Shown in pieces: positions 1 through 9,070 of a DNA stretch of 64,000 nt (position 1 is the stretch's first letter; every line of letters begins with the position of its first letter). Below the pieces are notes generated by a model. It made no database searches and was not told where the DNA came from. It saw only the letters and a program-made list of their open reading frames with translations. A program made the position numbers and the translations under genes. The stretch comes from Pontibacter liquoris (lineage in GTDB: Bacteria; Bacteroidota; Bacteroidia; Cytophagales; Hymenobacteraceae). The stretch spans positions 2,356,001-2,420,000 of the forward strand of contig NZ_JALEBG010000001.1 of NCBI RefSeq assembly GCF_022758235.1, in the 5' to 3' direction.

Positions 1-1386
1 GAAAAGTTGTATGGCTTCGACTATAAGGTGAACAAAAAGTCTGTTTCTACAAACGAGATCGACGACATCCTTAAAGATGAAACCAATACAAAGAAGCGCC
101 TCGCTGCCTGGAACGCCAGTAAAGCAGTGGGCCCTACCCTGAAAGAAGGCCTGCTGAATTTGCGCCAGCTGCGCAACAAGACGGTGCAGAGCCTTGGATA
201 CGACGATTACTTTACCTACCAGGCATCGGATTACGGCATGACGCGTGCCGAAATGATGGACTTGATGAAGCAGATCAACGAGGAACTTCGTCCCTTGTAT
301 AGGGAGCTGCATACGTATGCCCGCTATGAGCTGGCGAAGAAGTATGGCGTAAAGCAGGTACCCGACTATTTGCCTGCTCATTGGCTGCCTAACCGCTGGG
401 GGCAGGACTGGAGCCCGATGGTGAATGTAAAAGGCATTGACCTGGATGCAGCCCTGAAACCGAAAGGTGCGGAATGGCAGGTAAAACAGGCCGAGCGCTT
501 TTATATTAGCCTGGGCTTTCCGCAACTGCCGCAAACCTTCTGGGAAAGATCGAGCCTGTACCCTGCCCCTGCCAACGCTGATTACAAAAAGAACAACCAC
601 GCCTCTGCCTGGCACATCGACCTGGACAAAGACGTGCGCTGCCTGATGAGTGTAGAACCGAATGCCGAATGGTACGAGACCACGCACCACGAACTGGGCC
701 ATATTTATTACTATATGACTTATACCAACCCTGATGTACCGGTACTGCTACGAGGCGGTGCTAACCGGGCGTATCATGAAGCGATGGGTAGTTTAATGGG
801 CCTGGCCGCGATGCAAAAGCCTTTCCTGGCTAACCTGGACCTGATCGATAAGAATGTGCAAACCGACGAGGTTCAGTCGCTGTTGAAAGAGGCGCTGAAT
901 TACGTGGTGTTCATCCCATTCTCTTCAGGAGTGATGAGCGAATGGGAAAAAGATTTTTATGCCGATAACCTGCCTGCCGACCAGCTGAACAAGCGCTGGT
1001 GGGAGCTGACCAAAAAGTACCAGGGCATTGTGCCTCCAACCGAGCGCGGCGAAGAATACCTGGATGCTGCCACAAAAACACATATCAACGACGATCCGGC
1101 TCAGTATTATGATTATGCCCTATCATATGTGATCCTGTTCCAGTTGCATGACCATATCGCTAAAGAGATCCTGCACCAGGACCCGCATACTACCAATTAC
1201 TATGGCAACAAGGAAGTGGGCAAGTTCCTGCACGATATCATGTACCCGGGCGCTTCGGCCGACTGGCGCCAGATGCTGAAAGACAAGACCGGCGAAGAGC
1301 TGAGTGCCCGCGCCATGGTCGCTTACTTCCAGCCGCTGATGGACTACCTCAAACAACAAAACAAAGGCCGCAAGTATACATTATAG
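1..1386 (+). CDS. M2 family peptidyl-dipeptidase (ACE-like), 5' end cut by the window
   Basis: This is the C-terminal part (about 461 codons) of a zinc metallopeptidase of the angiotensin-converting-enzyme family, which removes dipeptides from peptide C-termini. The zinc motif HELGH lies at bases 688-702, and a downstream HEAMG segment (about 775-790) supplies the third, glutamate ligand, as in family M2. The frame is open to base 1, and full-length M2 enzymes have about 600 residues, so the N-terminus and probably a signal peptide lie outside the window. The TTG at base 7 is not a credible start. Bacterial homologues are usually exported; that cannot be checked here. The family call is firm; the substrate is unknown. 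Confidence 0.9.
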   Translation, partial: EKLYGFDYKVNKKSVSTNEIDDILKDETNTKKRLAAWNASKAVGPTLKEGLLNLRQLRNKTVQSLGYDDYFTYQASDYGMTRAEMMDLMKQINEELRPLYRELHTYARYELAKKYGVKQVPDYLPAHWLPNRWGQDWSPMVNVKGIDLDAALKPKGAEWQVKQAERFYISLGFPQLPQTFWERSSLYPAPANADYKKNNHASAWHIDLDKDVRCLMSVEPNAEWYETTHHELGHIYYYMTYTNPDVPVLLRGGANRAYHEAMGSLMGLAAMQKPFLANLDLIDKNVQTDEVQSLLKEALNYVVFIPFSSGVMSEWEKDFYADNLPADQLNKRWWELTKKYQGIVPPTERGEEYLDAATKTHINDDPAQYYDYALSYVILFQLHDHIAKEILHQDPHTTNYYGNKEVGKFLHDIMYPGASADWRQMLKDKTGEELSARAMVAYFQPLMDYLKQQNKGRKYTL

Positions 1387-1407
1387 TCTTCTCTTTTTAT
1401 ACTCCAG

Positions 1408-1442
1408 AAAGCAGCAAGGGCCAATGCCTCTGCTGCTTTTTT
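1408..1442 (+). terminator. Intrinsic terminator after the M2 peptidase
   Basis: The 9-bp arms AAAGCAGCA (1408-1416) and TGCTGCTTT (1431-1439) enclose a 14-nt loop and are followed by a T run, 22 bases after the stop codon. Confidence 0.8.
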
Positions 1443-1547
1443 GTTTGATGCCAATGCACCGGAAAGGCACTGACAGAAAACAACTTAAATATAGTATAGC
1501 AAAGTATAAGTATAAACTGATTATCTTTCCCAGTAAATCCCCTTCTC

Positions 1548-3101
1548 ATGGCAGTAACAGGCACTTACCAGGCTTCAGGAGCTACCCGGTTGGCTATAGC
1601 GGGCTTGGCTTTATTTAATGTAGTGCTGCACCTACTGTTTTATAACAACCTGGAATACCACCGCGACGAGCTGCTTTATTTTTCGTTAGGGCAGCATCCG
1701 GCTTTCGGTTATGCCAGTGTTCCGCCGCTTATCGGATGGGTGGCCGCCGGGCTGCAATTCCTGTTCGGCTACTCCCTGTTTGCAGTAAAGATACTGCCAG
1801 CTATACTTAGTGGGGTGATGGTTATACTTTGCAGTGCTCTAACGCGGGAGCTTGGCGGCCGATCGTATGCGCAGCTATTAGCCGCCATTGTCCTTATATT
1901 TACGCCGCTTTCCCTTCGTACTTATTTTCTCTACCAGCCTGTTTTCCTGGATGTGCTGTTCTGGACCTGGCTTCTTTACCTGCTCGTCCGCTACCTCAAC
2001 ACCAACCACGACAAATACCTGTTATACTTTGGGGTGGTGCTGGGATTTGCCTTGCTGAATAAATACCTGGTGGGCCTGCTTGTAGTGGGCTTGCTGCAGC
2101 TGTTGGCGCTCACGAAAAAGCGCGAGGTTTTTACCAGAAAAGCTTTCTACATAGGTATGGCAGCGGCCCTATTGATCTTCCTGCCCAACCTGTTATGGCA
2201 GCTCGCAATGGGCTTACCGGTTTTCCACCACATGCAGGAGCTCAACGATACCCAGCTGGTGCATGTTGATCACGGAGCCTTTCTGGCAGATCAGCTGCTC
2301 ATCCCGTTTGCCGCTTCGTTGCTGACGGTGCCCGGCCTGCTTTTCTTGCTGCTTCACCCCCGCATGCAGCGGTACAGGTTGCTGGGCTTTCTGGCCCTGC
2401 TCGTAGTGGCTGCCTTGTTGCTGCTGCGTGGCAAAAGCTATTATACTATGGGCATCTTCCCGATGCTGATTGCAGCGGGGGCTGTTTTCTACGAAAGCGT
2501 ACTGCAGCGGAGTGCTTTCCGCGCTGCTATTCCGCTGCTGGTTATTTTGCTGATGCTGCCATTCCTACCCATGGGTCTGCCTATATTCAAATCCGCGGGG
2601 CTGATTCGTTACTTCAACCTGCTTGAAACAAAGTATAACATTGATCTGGGAAGGCGTTTTGAAGATGGCACCATCCACTCGCTGCCCCAGGATTATGCCG
2701 ATATGCTCGGCTGGGAAGAACTGACGGCGCTCACCAACAAAGCCTACCAGCAGGTGCCGGATAAGCAACACTGCCTTATTTATTGCGAGAATTACGGACA
2801 GGCGGGCGCCATTTATGTCATCGGTAAAAAGTACGGCTTACCGCAGCCGGTGAGCTTCAACGAGAGCTTCCGGTACTGGAGCCCGCGCAAATTCAGGCAA
2901 AACATCACCCACTTCATCTACATTAACGATGAAATGGGTGACGATGTGGTTCAGGCCTTTGGCAAGATCGAAGTGATCGGTAAAGTATCAAACCCCGATG
3001 CGCGCGAGTATGGCACCACCGTTTACATGTGCAGCAAGCCAACACAGGACTTTAACATCCTGTGGCAGGCAGCCTGGAAACGGGTGGAAAGCAGCAACTA
3101 G
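1548..3101 (+). CDS. Glycosyltransferase family 39 (ArnT/PMT-like) membrane protein
   Basis: A 517-residue polytopic membrane protein with a cytoplasmic N-terminus, about ten hydrophobic segments in residues 15-340 and a soluble C-terminal domain. Just after the first membrane segment it carries YHRDELLYF, the acidic first-loop signature of the GT-C/GT39 fold. This family moves sugars or similar groups from polyprenyl-phosphate donors onto envelope acceptors. The start is the first ATG after the upstream terminator; no Shine-Dalgarno sequence is present. The donor and acceptor cannot be deduced. It has its own transcription unit, facing the pirin gene, with only 7 bases between the two stop codons. 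Confidence 0.8.
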   Translation: MAVTGTYQASGATRLAIAGLALFNVVLHLLFYNNLEYHRDELLYFSLGQHPAFGYASVPPLIGWVAAGLQFLFGYSLFAVKILPAILSGVMVILCSALTRELGGRSYAQLLAAIVLIFTPLSLRTYFLYQPVFLDVLFWTWLLYLLVRYLNTNHDKYLLYFGVVLGFALLNKYLVGLLVVGLLQLLALTKKREVFTRKAFYIGMAAALLIFLPNLLWQLAMGLPVFHHMQELNDTQLVHVDHGAFLADQLLIPFAASLLTVPGLLFLLLHPRMQRYRLLGFLALLVVAALLLLRGKSYYTMGIFPMLIAAGAVFYESVLQRSAFRAAIPLLVILLMLPFLPMGLPIFKSAGLIRYFNLLETKYNIDLGRRFEDGTIHSLPQDYADMLGWEELTALTNKAYQQVPDKQHCLIYCENYGQAGAIYVIGKKYGLPQPVSFNESFRYWSPRKFRQNITHFIYINDEMGDDVVQAFGKIEVIGKVSNPDAREYGTTVYMCSKPTQDFNILWQAAWKRVESSN

Positions 3102-3108
3102 CGGGTGC

Positions 3109-3828
3109 TTAATAATTTGCTTCGGTAGCGGGCACGTCGATCAGCATAAACGAAGTATCGGAATTGGCATGCAGCGTCACGATATCCTGGTCTTCCAGAC
3201 GGATCTGGTCGTGCTTTTCCAGCTCCACGTTGTTTACCAGCAGGTCTCCCTCCGTTACATAAATAAGTGTTTTGCGGATCTTAAAGGTTTGGAAGATGAA
3301 TTCGTGCCCTTCTTTAAAATTGCCATAATACACGGTTGAGTTGGAGTTCATAAAAACGACATCTTCCAGCACTTTCTGGCCTGTTGCCAGCGGGATGAGC
3401 TTGTTCTTGCTATCCAGGAAGTCAACATCCATTTGCTCATATGAAGGCGCAAGCCCCCGTTTATTGGGCAGGAACCAGAGCTGGTAGAGGTGCGTGGCTC
3501 CTTCGCCGGCATTACTTTCGGCATGGGTAATACCGGTACCGGCCGTCATGCGTTGCACCTGCCCGGCTTTGATCGTGGTTTCGTTTCCCAGGCTATCAGT
3601 GTGTTTAATGGCGCCATCAAGCACCACCGTAATGATCTCCATCTCGGCATGCGGGTGCTCCGAAAAGATTCCCTTTGGCCCGATATGATCATCGTTAAAC
3701 ACGCGCAATGGCCCGAACTGTACGTTGCTGGGATCATAATAATCGGCAAAAGAAAAAAGGTAGTTGGACGTAAGCCAGTCTCCTACCTTCGCTTCGTGGC
3801 GTTCAGTAGCTGTAATTATTTTTATCAT
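3109..3828 (-). CDS. Pirin family protein (YhhW-like bicupin)
   Basis: A 239-residue bicupin. The N-terminal cupin keeps all four metal ligands expected of pirins: His58 and His60 in HPHAE, and His102 and Glu104 in THAE. Bacterial pirins bind a non-haem metal, and some (E. coli YhhW) cleave quercetin. The length and the short C-terminal cupin match the YhhW group. The gene is convergent with the GT39 gene. The S24-type regulator lies upstream on the same strand, but a terminator separates them, so they are probably not cotranscribed. The biochemical role is unknown beyond the fold. Confidence 0.88.
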   Translation of the reverse strand: MIKIITATERHEAKVGDWLTSNYLFSFADYYDPSNVQFGPLRVFNDDHIGPKGIFSEHPHAEMEIITVVLDGAIKHTDSLGNETTIKAGQVQRMTAGTGITHAESNAGEGATHLYQLWFLPNKRGLAPSYEQMDVDFLDSKNKLIPLATGQKVLEDVVFMNSNSTVYYGNFKEGHEFIFQTFKIRKTLIYVTEGDLLVNNVELEKHDQIRLEDQDIVTLHANSDTSFMLIDVPATEANY

Positions 3829-3937
3829 TGCACAGTGTTTAAGGTTAAGGTATCCGTTTACTCGTTCAAGTTAGCTTTACGCATGCAGTTCAATTCTTGT
3901 TAGAAAAGGCGCTTTGTGCCGAGAGGCTGCCCGGAAA

Positions 3938-3970
3938 ATAAAAAAGCCTACCCCGTTTCCGGAGCAGGCT
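3938..3970 (-). terminator. Intrinsic terminator of the XRE/S24 regulator gene
   Basis: On the minus strand, AGCCTGCTCC pairs with GGGGTAGGCT (one mismatch) and is followed by six T. It starts 22 bases past the regulator stop codon. Confidence 0.8.
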
Positions 3971-3991
3971 AATTGTATCTGGTATGATTGC

Positions 3992-4771
3992 TTATTCGGC
4001 TTTCTTGAGCTTGAGCATTTCCTTCTGCAGGTCCAGTACGATAGAAGAAAGCTTGTCGAGCGACAGATCAGCTATCGGGAATGTGGAACTGATATAGGAC
4101 CTGGCCTCCCAGATCTCAACTACATCCTCTATGTGCAGCTCGTAAGGCGAGTATAAGGGATTATCGGAGTGCAGCCGTAGCATGGCCGTATCCTTTATCT
4201 TGTTGTAGATGCGCTTAAATACCACGCCCTCTTTCTGGCTGACAATGATGCAGGGGGTACCGTCTTTGATGGTGCTCCAGTCCTCTACAAAGCGCCCCAC
4301 GATCACGGTGCCGGAAGCAATCGGCAGCATGGAGTCACCGGAGATCTCGAAAGCCCGGAACGTACCGCTATTGCCCAGCATCGGTAACCGGAAACGGGGC
4401 AACTCCTCAATGTATTCCGGGTCTGCATACCCGTTCAGGTAACCGGCACTGGCCTTTAACGGTACCAGTTCTATATTTTCGCGCTGGTCCTCATCCACCG
4501 TAATGGTAAGCACCCGCAGATTTCCGCCGGTTGCCTGCGCTTTTCCTGCTGCCGGTTTTGTGGCGGCTGAAAGATCCTGTGTGATCAGGCTATCGAGCGA
4601 GATATCGAAGAGGTGTGCAATATTAACCAGGGTACTTAACTTAGGTTCTGCACGGCCCTCTTCGTACGCCCCGATCAGAGAACGTTTAATGTCCAGCTTT
4701 TCAGCCAATTGCGCCTGTGTATAGCCAACAGTTTTACGCAAATGCCTGATATTTGAAGTTACATTTTGCAC
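3992..4771 (-). CDS. XRE-family regulator with a C-terminal S24 (LexA-like) self-cleavage domain
   Basis: A 259-residue repressor-like protein. Residues 1-62 form an XRE/Cro helix-turn-helix, and residues 100-225 form an S24 peptidase domain. The catalytic pair is visible: Ser147 in GDSML and Lys186 in VVFKR. A likely Ala109-Gly110 scissile bond lies in KASAGYL. This is the architecture of SOS-responsive cI/LexA-type regulators that cleave themselves when bound to RecA-DNA. The C-terminus ends in a Lys/Leu-rich helix. The start is GTG at 4769-4771, with no upstream ATG in frame. Two inverted repeats directly upstream suggest autoregulation. No prophage genes lie nearby, so it is probably a host stress regulator; the regulon is unknown. 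Confidence 0.88.
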   Translation of the reverse strand: MQNVTSNIRHLRKTVGYTQAQLAEKLDIKRSLIGAYEEGRAEPKLSTLVNIAHLFDISLDSLITQDLSAATKPAAGKAQATGGNLRVLTITVDEDQRENIELVPLKASAGYLNGYADPEYIEELPRFRLPMLGNSGTFRAFEISGDSMLPIASGTVIVGRFVEDWSTIKDGTPCIIVSQKEGVVFKRIYNKIKDTAMLRLHSDNPLYSPYELHIEDVVEIWEARSYISSTFPIADLSLDKLSSIVLDLQKEMLKLKKAE

Positions 4772-5284
4772 CTTTTTGCCAATTAAGTTAGTGTATAAAC
4801 TCCTTTACGTGTCAGATGGGAGTTTACCTACGTAAATTTACTAATTTTTTAAACTAAAACTAATTTTATTAGCACAAAAGTTCACTTAATCTTCATAAAG
4901 CTTCGCTTCTAAGAAACAACTTTTTGCAAGCCTATACTAAGTTGTTTATAAAATCCTATTTATTCTTTTATTCCTTTATAACCTATCCTTGCATTATACT
5001 TCTGTTTACAATTACATTTATGAAATTTTTAAAGCCGGAAAAAATAACTAGCATTTAACAGTTGCTTTCAGAATTCCGCCTACAAGTAAATAACACAGGC
5101 AAACACCTGTTTATGAAAGGTAAAGCAAATACAAATCCTTCGTTCCTGATCTATGTATAATTGCACTTTATATTTCGGCCTGCTTCTTAAACTTTAAAAC
5201 AATACCCTTACACTATATTAATAAAGTACATAACGCCTACTTGCCTGATCAACTCCAACTTTTAGCCCTATTACCATTTAGCCT
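4772..5284. other. AT-rich divergent intergenic region (513 bp)
   Basis: This region separates the minus-strand S24 regulator from the plus-strand subtilase. The first 70 bases hold the candidate operators. The remainder is markedly AT-rich, with an ACTAATTTT direct repeat (about 4840-4870) and one TTATACTT word (4994-5001). No perfect TAnnTTTG element was found on the plus strand before the subtilase; TATATTTC near 5169 is the closest. No open reading frame or RNA gene is recognisable. Confidence 0.5.
4796..4841. promoter_or_regulatory. Candidate operator cluster upstream of the XRE/S24 gene
   Basis: Twenty-five to seventy bases upstream of the regulator start lie three overlapping symmetric elements. 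TAAACTCC (4796-4803) and GGAGTTTA (4819-4826) form a perfect 8-bp inverted repeat. TTTAC-CTAC-GTAAA spans 4823-4836. The perfect 10-bp palindrome GTAAATTTAC spans 4832-4841. The position fits autorepression. The assignment to this regulator is inferred from proximity only. Confidence 0.45.
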
Positions 5285-6655
5285 ATGCTTCCTTTTGCTT
5301 TACACAAAACTTTCTGTGCCGCAGCTTTCGCAGCAGGAGCCTTGCTTCTTTATGGCTGCCAACCGGAAGAGGAGTTGCTGGCAAGTCAGTTCGCTACGCC
5401 CGCTGCCCAACAAAACAGCGCAAACGGACAGGCCATTGCAGGCCAGTACCTGGTGGTGCTTACAAGCCAATCTACCGGTACAGCAACCATGGCTACGGGC
5501 AGAGAAGCAGGGCGCTTAAAACAGGACCGTCAGGAGTTGTTACAAGAGGCTAAGATCAGCAGCAAAGACCTGAAGCAAACGTTTGAGGGGGCGGTGAATG
5601 GCTTTACAGCGACACTGACCCCGGAGCAAATAAAGATGCTGCGCAACAGCTCCAAAGTTGCCTACATCGAACAGGACCGGATTATCTCGCTTGTGAACAC
5701 CTTCCGGAAAGACTTCCCGCTGAACAAAGGCAAAGGCACGCCAGGTAATACGGCGCCTTCACCAACGCCTACGCCGGCACCCGCTCCTGCTCCGGAACCT
5801 GCACCCACCCCGCCGCTGCCGCAAACGCCGCCTGTTCCCGTGCCGGCACCTACGCCGGCCGCTCTCCCTTACCTTCCTATCACGCTCATGGCGGGCGAAA
5901 CTGTGCCCTGGAATATTGCCCGCGTGGGCTATGGCGACGGCACAGGCAAAACGGTGTGGATCGTAGACTCCGGCATTGATACCGACAATCCGGACCTGAA
6001 CATCGACCTGGAAAGAAGTATGTCGTTTGTGTATGGCGTGCCCTCTGTGGAAGACGGCTACGGCCATGGTACCATTGTGGCCGGCATTGTGGCTGCCAGA
6101 AATAATGGCGCCGGGGTGCTGGGCGTTGCGGCCAATGCCACGGTAGTGGCCCTGCGCGTATTTGATGATGCCGGACAAGGAACCGTGTCCCGGGCAGTGG
6201 CAGCCATCAACTACGTCATTGCGGCGGCCCAACCCGGCGATGTGGTGAACATGAGCCTGGGCGGTGGCATCTCGTCCACCCTCGACAATGCGGTGCTCAC
6301 CGCTGCGGGCAAAGGCATCCTTTTTGCCATTGCTGCCGGCAACAGCGGGGTAGACTGCGCCGGGGCCTCACCTGCGCGGGTAAATGCAGCAGGCGTGTAT
6401 ACGGTTTCAGCCATGGATGCTTACGCGCGCCTGTGGTCCGGATCTGACTATGGCTTATCGGTTGATTTTGCTGCGCCGGGTGTAAATATCATCTCTACAA
6501 ACAAAGCAGGCGGTTTATCCTCCGGATCTTCCGGCACCTCTTACGCTTCGCCACATGTGGCCGGCATTCTGCTGCTCCGCGGCGCAGTAGCCTCGCAGGG
6601 AACCATCACCGGCGACAAAGATGCCTCACCCGACCCGATTGCTTCGCTCAACTAA
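5285..6655 (+). CDS. S8 subtilisin-like serine protease, predicted lipoprotein
   Basis: A 456-residue exported protease. Residues 1-25 are a lipoprotein signal peptide ending in the lipobox LLYGC (Cys25). Residues 50-135 form an inhibitor-I9 propeptide. Residues 158-194 form a Pro/Ala-rich linker. The peptidase S8 domain runs from about 205 to 440. Catalytic Asp228 (IVDSG), His261 (GHGT), Asn353 (AAGNSG) and Ser419 (GTSYASPH) are all present, so it should be active once the propeptide is cut. It stops soon after the catalytic core and has no type IX sorting domain, consistent with lipid anchoring. The ATG at 5285 gives a complete signal peptide. The substrate is unknown. Confidence 0.92.
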   Translation: MLPFALHKTFCAAAFAAGALLLYGCQPEEELLASQFATPAAQQNSANGQAIAGQYLVVLTSQSTGTATMATGREAGRLKQDRQELLQEAKISSKDLKQTFEGAVNGFTATLTPEQIKMLRNSSKVAYIEQDRIISLVNTFRKDFPLNKGKGTPGNTAPSPTPTPAPAPAPEPAPTPPLPQTPPVPVPAPTPAALPYLPITLMAGETVPWNIARVGYGDGTGKTVWIVDSGIDTDNPDLNIDLERSMSFVYGVPSVEDGYGHGTIVAGIVAARNNGAGVLGVAANATVVALRVFDDAGQGTVSRAVAAINYVIAAAQPGDVVNMSLGGGISSTLDNAVLTAAGKGILFAIAAGNSGVDCAGASPARVNAAGVYTVSAMDAYARLWSGSDYGLSVDFAAPGVNIISTNKAGGLSSGSSGTSYASPHVAGILLLRGAVASQGTITGDKDASPDPIASLN

Positions 6656-6671
6656 TAATAATTCGTAATAA

Positions 6672-6721
6672 GTATAAACAAAGCAGGCTGCCCGATAAGG
6701 AGCAGCCTGCTTTGTTTATAC
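6672..6721. terminator. Bidirectional terminator with a perfect 20-bp stem
   Basis: The arms at 6672-6691 and 6702-6721 are exact reverse complements with a 10-nt loop. It lies between the convergent subtilase and recQ genes. The outer stem consists of GTATAAAC and GTTTATAC, the word that is over-represented throughout the window. Confidence 0.85.
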
Positions 6722-6750
6722 TGTACTGTTTGTTGCGCCGACAAGGAAAG

Positions 6751-8889
6751 CTACCACGACATTTCCTTTTTATACATTGATACCGCCAGGCGTATTTTAT
6801 AATACTCATACTTACCTTCCAGGTGCTCGAACAAATCCTTAAGTTTTGCCTCGGTGCCATACTTGTCCAGCATCTTGCCAATGGCCTTATATTCTGCCTT
6901 GTTTACGTAGTGTTCGATCGGAATATCATAGCCCTGCTCATATAAAGTGGCCAGGTGCGAGTAAATCGTCACCGGGTTCAGGTTACGCTCCTTGGCAATG
7001 TGGTCGGGCGTATGACCTTTCTGAAACAATTCGAATGTGACCAGATGCGTAGCTCCTTTCAGCTTGTTGCCTTTTGCCTGCTCCTCGGTTACAAAGTCGA
7101 TAATCTCGTTGATAAATGCATCGCCATAGTGGCCATACTTGAGCTGGCCCACCCCCGAAATAGCCAGCATCGAGATTTTATTCGTAGGTCGCTCAGCCGA
7201 CATTTCCAGCAGGGTGCTATCAGTAAACACCACGTAGGGCGGCACGTTCGCCTCATCGGCTATGCGTTTTCGCAGGGCACGTAAACGGTCAAACAAGGCA
7301 TCTTTGATCAGCTCCTTTTTCGGTCGTGGTTTAAAGCGTTCCTCGGCTTCTTGCTGTTTTACCTCTTCAAATTTTACGAGCTGCACCTGCCGGTTCTCAA
7401 AAAGCACCTGTCGGCTCTGCTCGGTCAGCTTTAATGTATAATTCTGATCATAGGCTAGTTCTATGAGCCCGGCATTCAGCATCTGGTGCAGGTAACGGTT
7501 CCAGTCCAGCGGGCCAATGTCGCGCCCGGCCCCATAGGTTTTGATCTTATCGAAACCACCCTGCAGCACGAGACTGTTGCGCGAACCGCGGAGCACATCA
7601 ACCAGCAGCCCCATTGTCACCTGCTCCTGTGTGCGGGCAATGGCCGACAAAGCTTTCTGCACGATCAGAGTGCCGTCGAAGGTGGTAGGCGGGTTGCGGC
7701 AGATGTCGCAATTACCGCAGTCTTTCGTCATTGCTTCGCCAAAATACTGGAGCAGGATGCGCCGGCGGCAGGCGGAAGCTTCGGCAAACTGCTGCATGCG
7801 CTCCAGTTTTACCAGCTGCAGTTCTGTCTGGTTTTTATTCCCTTCCCCTTCCGAGAGCATGTTGCGCATGTTCATCACATCGGCAAAGGAATAAAACAGC
7901 AACGCATCCGAATTGGCCCCATCCCGGCCGGCGCGGCCAATTTCCTGGTAATAGCTTTCGATGTTCTTGGGCAGGTTATAATGGATCACCCACCGCACAT
8001 TCGATTTATCGATGCCCATACCGAAAGCTACGGTCGCACAAACGATCTGCACGTCGTCGCGCAGGAACTGCTCCTGGGCTTTGGAGCGCAGCTGCGGGTT
8101 CATGCCGGCATGGTAAAAGGTAACTTTGTAGCCGCTGGCTTTCAGCTTCTGCGCCAGCGATTCGGTGGCTTTCCGGCTCAGGCAATAGATAATGCCCGGC
8201 TGGCCGTGGTGGCGCGCCAGAAATTCCTCGATGTGCTTGAACCGGTTCTGGCCGGGCTTAACAGTCAGGTTAATATTAGGCCGGTCGAAAGAAGATTTGA
8301 AAACCTTTGGGTTAGCCAGGTGCAGCTGCCCCTGGATGTCTTTTTGCGTCAGCTTGTCGGCGGTAGCGGTTAACGCCACGACCGGCACCTGCGGAAATTG
8401 GTGCTTTAGAGCCTTGAGTTGGGTATATTCCGGCCGGAAATCATGCCCCCAGGCCGAGATACAGTGCGCCTCGTCCACAGCAAACAGCGATACTTGCAGG
8501 CGTTTGAGAAAAGAGAGAAAACCCGATGACAAAAGTTTTTCCGGCGACACGTACAGCAGCTTCAGCTCGCCTTCCAGGCACTTGTTCTCGATCGCATACT
8601 GTTCGTCGGCCGTTAAGGAGCTGTTCATGTAAGCAGCTGTAATACCGTTGGCATGCAGCGCCTCCACCTGGTCTTTCATTAGCGCGATCAACGGGGAGAT
8701 CACCACGCAGATGCCCGGCAGCACCACCGCCGGTACCTGGTAACAAATGGACTTTCCGCCCCCGGTTGGCATCAGCACCACTACATCCTTCCGCTGCAGA
8801 ATGCTTTCGATGATCTGCTCCTGCATGGGCCTAAACTGGTCATAGCCGAAGTATAGTTTAAGTGCCTCGCGTGCTGCTCGTATATCCAT
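6751..8889 (-). CDS. recQ: ATP-dependent DNA helicase RecQ
   Basis: A 712-residue 3'-5' superfamily-2 helicase for recombinational repair and fork restart. Walker A is TGGGKS (Lys46), and the Walker B/DEAH box is at 139-142. The helicase C-lobe includes QEIGRAGRDG (about 315-324). Zinc-site cysteines are Cys374, Cys391, Cys394 and Cys397, followed by an RQC winged helix. An HRDC domain lies around residues 540-600, and a C-terminal helix-turn-helix lies around 625-680, as in long Bacteroidota RecQ proteins. The start ATG lies 57 bases downstream of a perfect TATCTTTG promoter element on the minus strand. It is a single-gene unit that ends at a strong shared terminator. Confidence 0.95.
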   Translation of the reverse strand: MDIRAAREALKLYFGYDQFRPMQEQIIESILQRKDVVVLMPTGGGKSICYQVPAVVLPGICVVISPLIALMKDQVEALHANGITAAYMNSSLTADEQYAIENKCLEGELKLLYVSPEKLLSSGFLSFLKRLQVSLFAVDEAHCISAWGHDFRPEYTQLKALKHQFPQVPVVALTATADKLTQKDIQGQLHLANPKVFKSSFDRPNINLTVKPGQNRFKHIEEFLARHHGQPGIIYCLSRKATESLAQKLKASGYKVTFYHAGMNPQLRSKAQEQFLRDDVQIVCATVAFGMGIDKSNVRWVIHYNLPKNIESYYQEIGRAGRDGANSDALLFYSFADVMNMRNMLSEGEGNKNQTELQLVKLERMQQFAEASACRRRILLQYFGEAMTKDCGNCDICRNPPTTFDGTLIVQKALSAIARTQEQVTMGLLVDVLRGSRNSLVLQGGFDKIKTYGAGRDIGPLDWNRYLHQMLNAGLIELAYDQNYTLKLTEQSRQVLFENRQVQLVKFEEVKQQEAEERFKPRPKKELIKDALFDRLRALRKRIADEANVPPYVVFTDSTLLEMSAERPTNKISMLAISGVGQLKYGHYGDAFINEIIDFVTEEQAKGNKLKGATHLVTFELFQKGHTPDHIAKERNLNPVTIYSHLATLYEQGYDIPIEHYVNKAEYKAIGKMLDKYGTEAKLKDLFEHLEGKYEYYKIRLAVSMYKKEMSW

Positions 8890-8945
8890 GGGTCTCTCTT
8901 TCGCTTTGCAGATGACAGGCCGGCGGTCTGCTCCTCATCATACTA

Positions 8946-8953
8946 CAAAGATA
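8946..8953 (-). promoter_or_regulatory. Bacteroidota -7 promoter element for recQ
   Basis: On the minus strand this reads TATCTTTG, a perfect TAnnTTTG. It predicts transcription starting near 8939 and a leader of about 50 nt. No clear -33 TTTG is present at the expected distance. Confidence 0.55.
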
Positions 8954-9070
8954 GCTATTAAAATTAGCAATGGCAGGTTTGAGGTCCGCTTTCCGTGGCC
9001 AACAAATAACTCTGACAAATGGCTCCCGTAGTTTAATTACATACTAACAATTATTTAAAGTTCTTAAACT

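Noticed and set aside
7-1386. TTG at base 7 as the start of the M2 peptidase
   Set aside because: The frame is open to base 1 and the family is about 150 residues longer; the gene is simply cut by the window edge.
3992-4771. S24 regulator as a prophage repressor
   Set aside because: No phage genes, attachment sites or integrase flank it; a host stress regulator is more likely.
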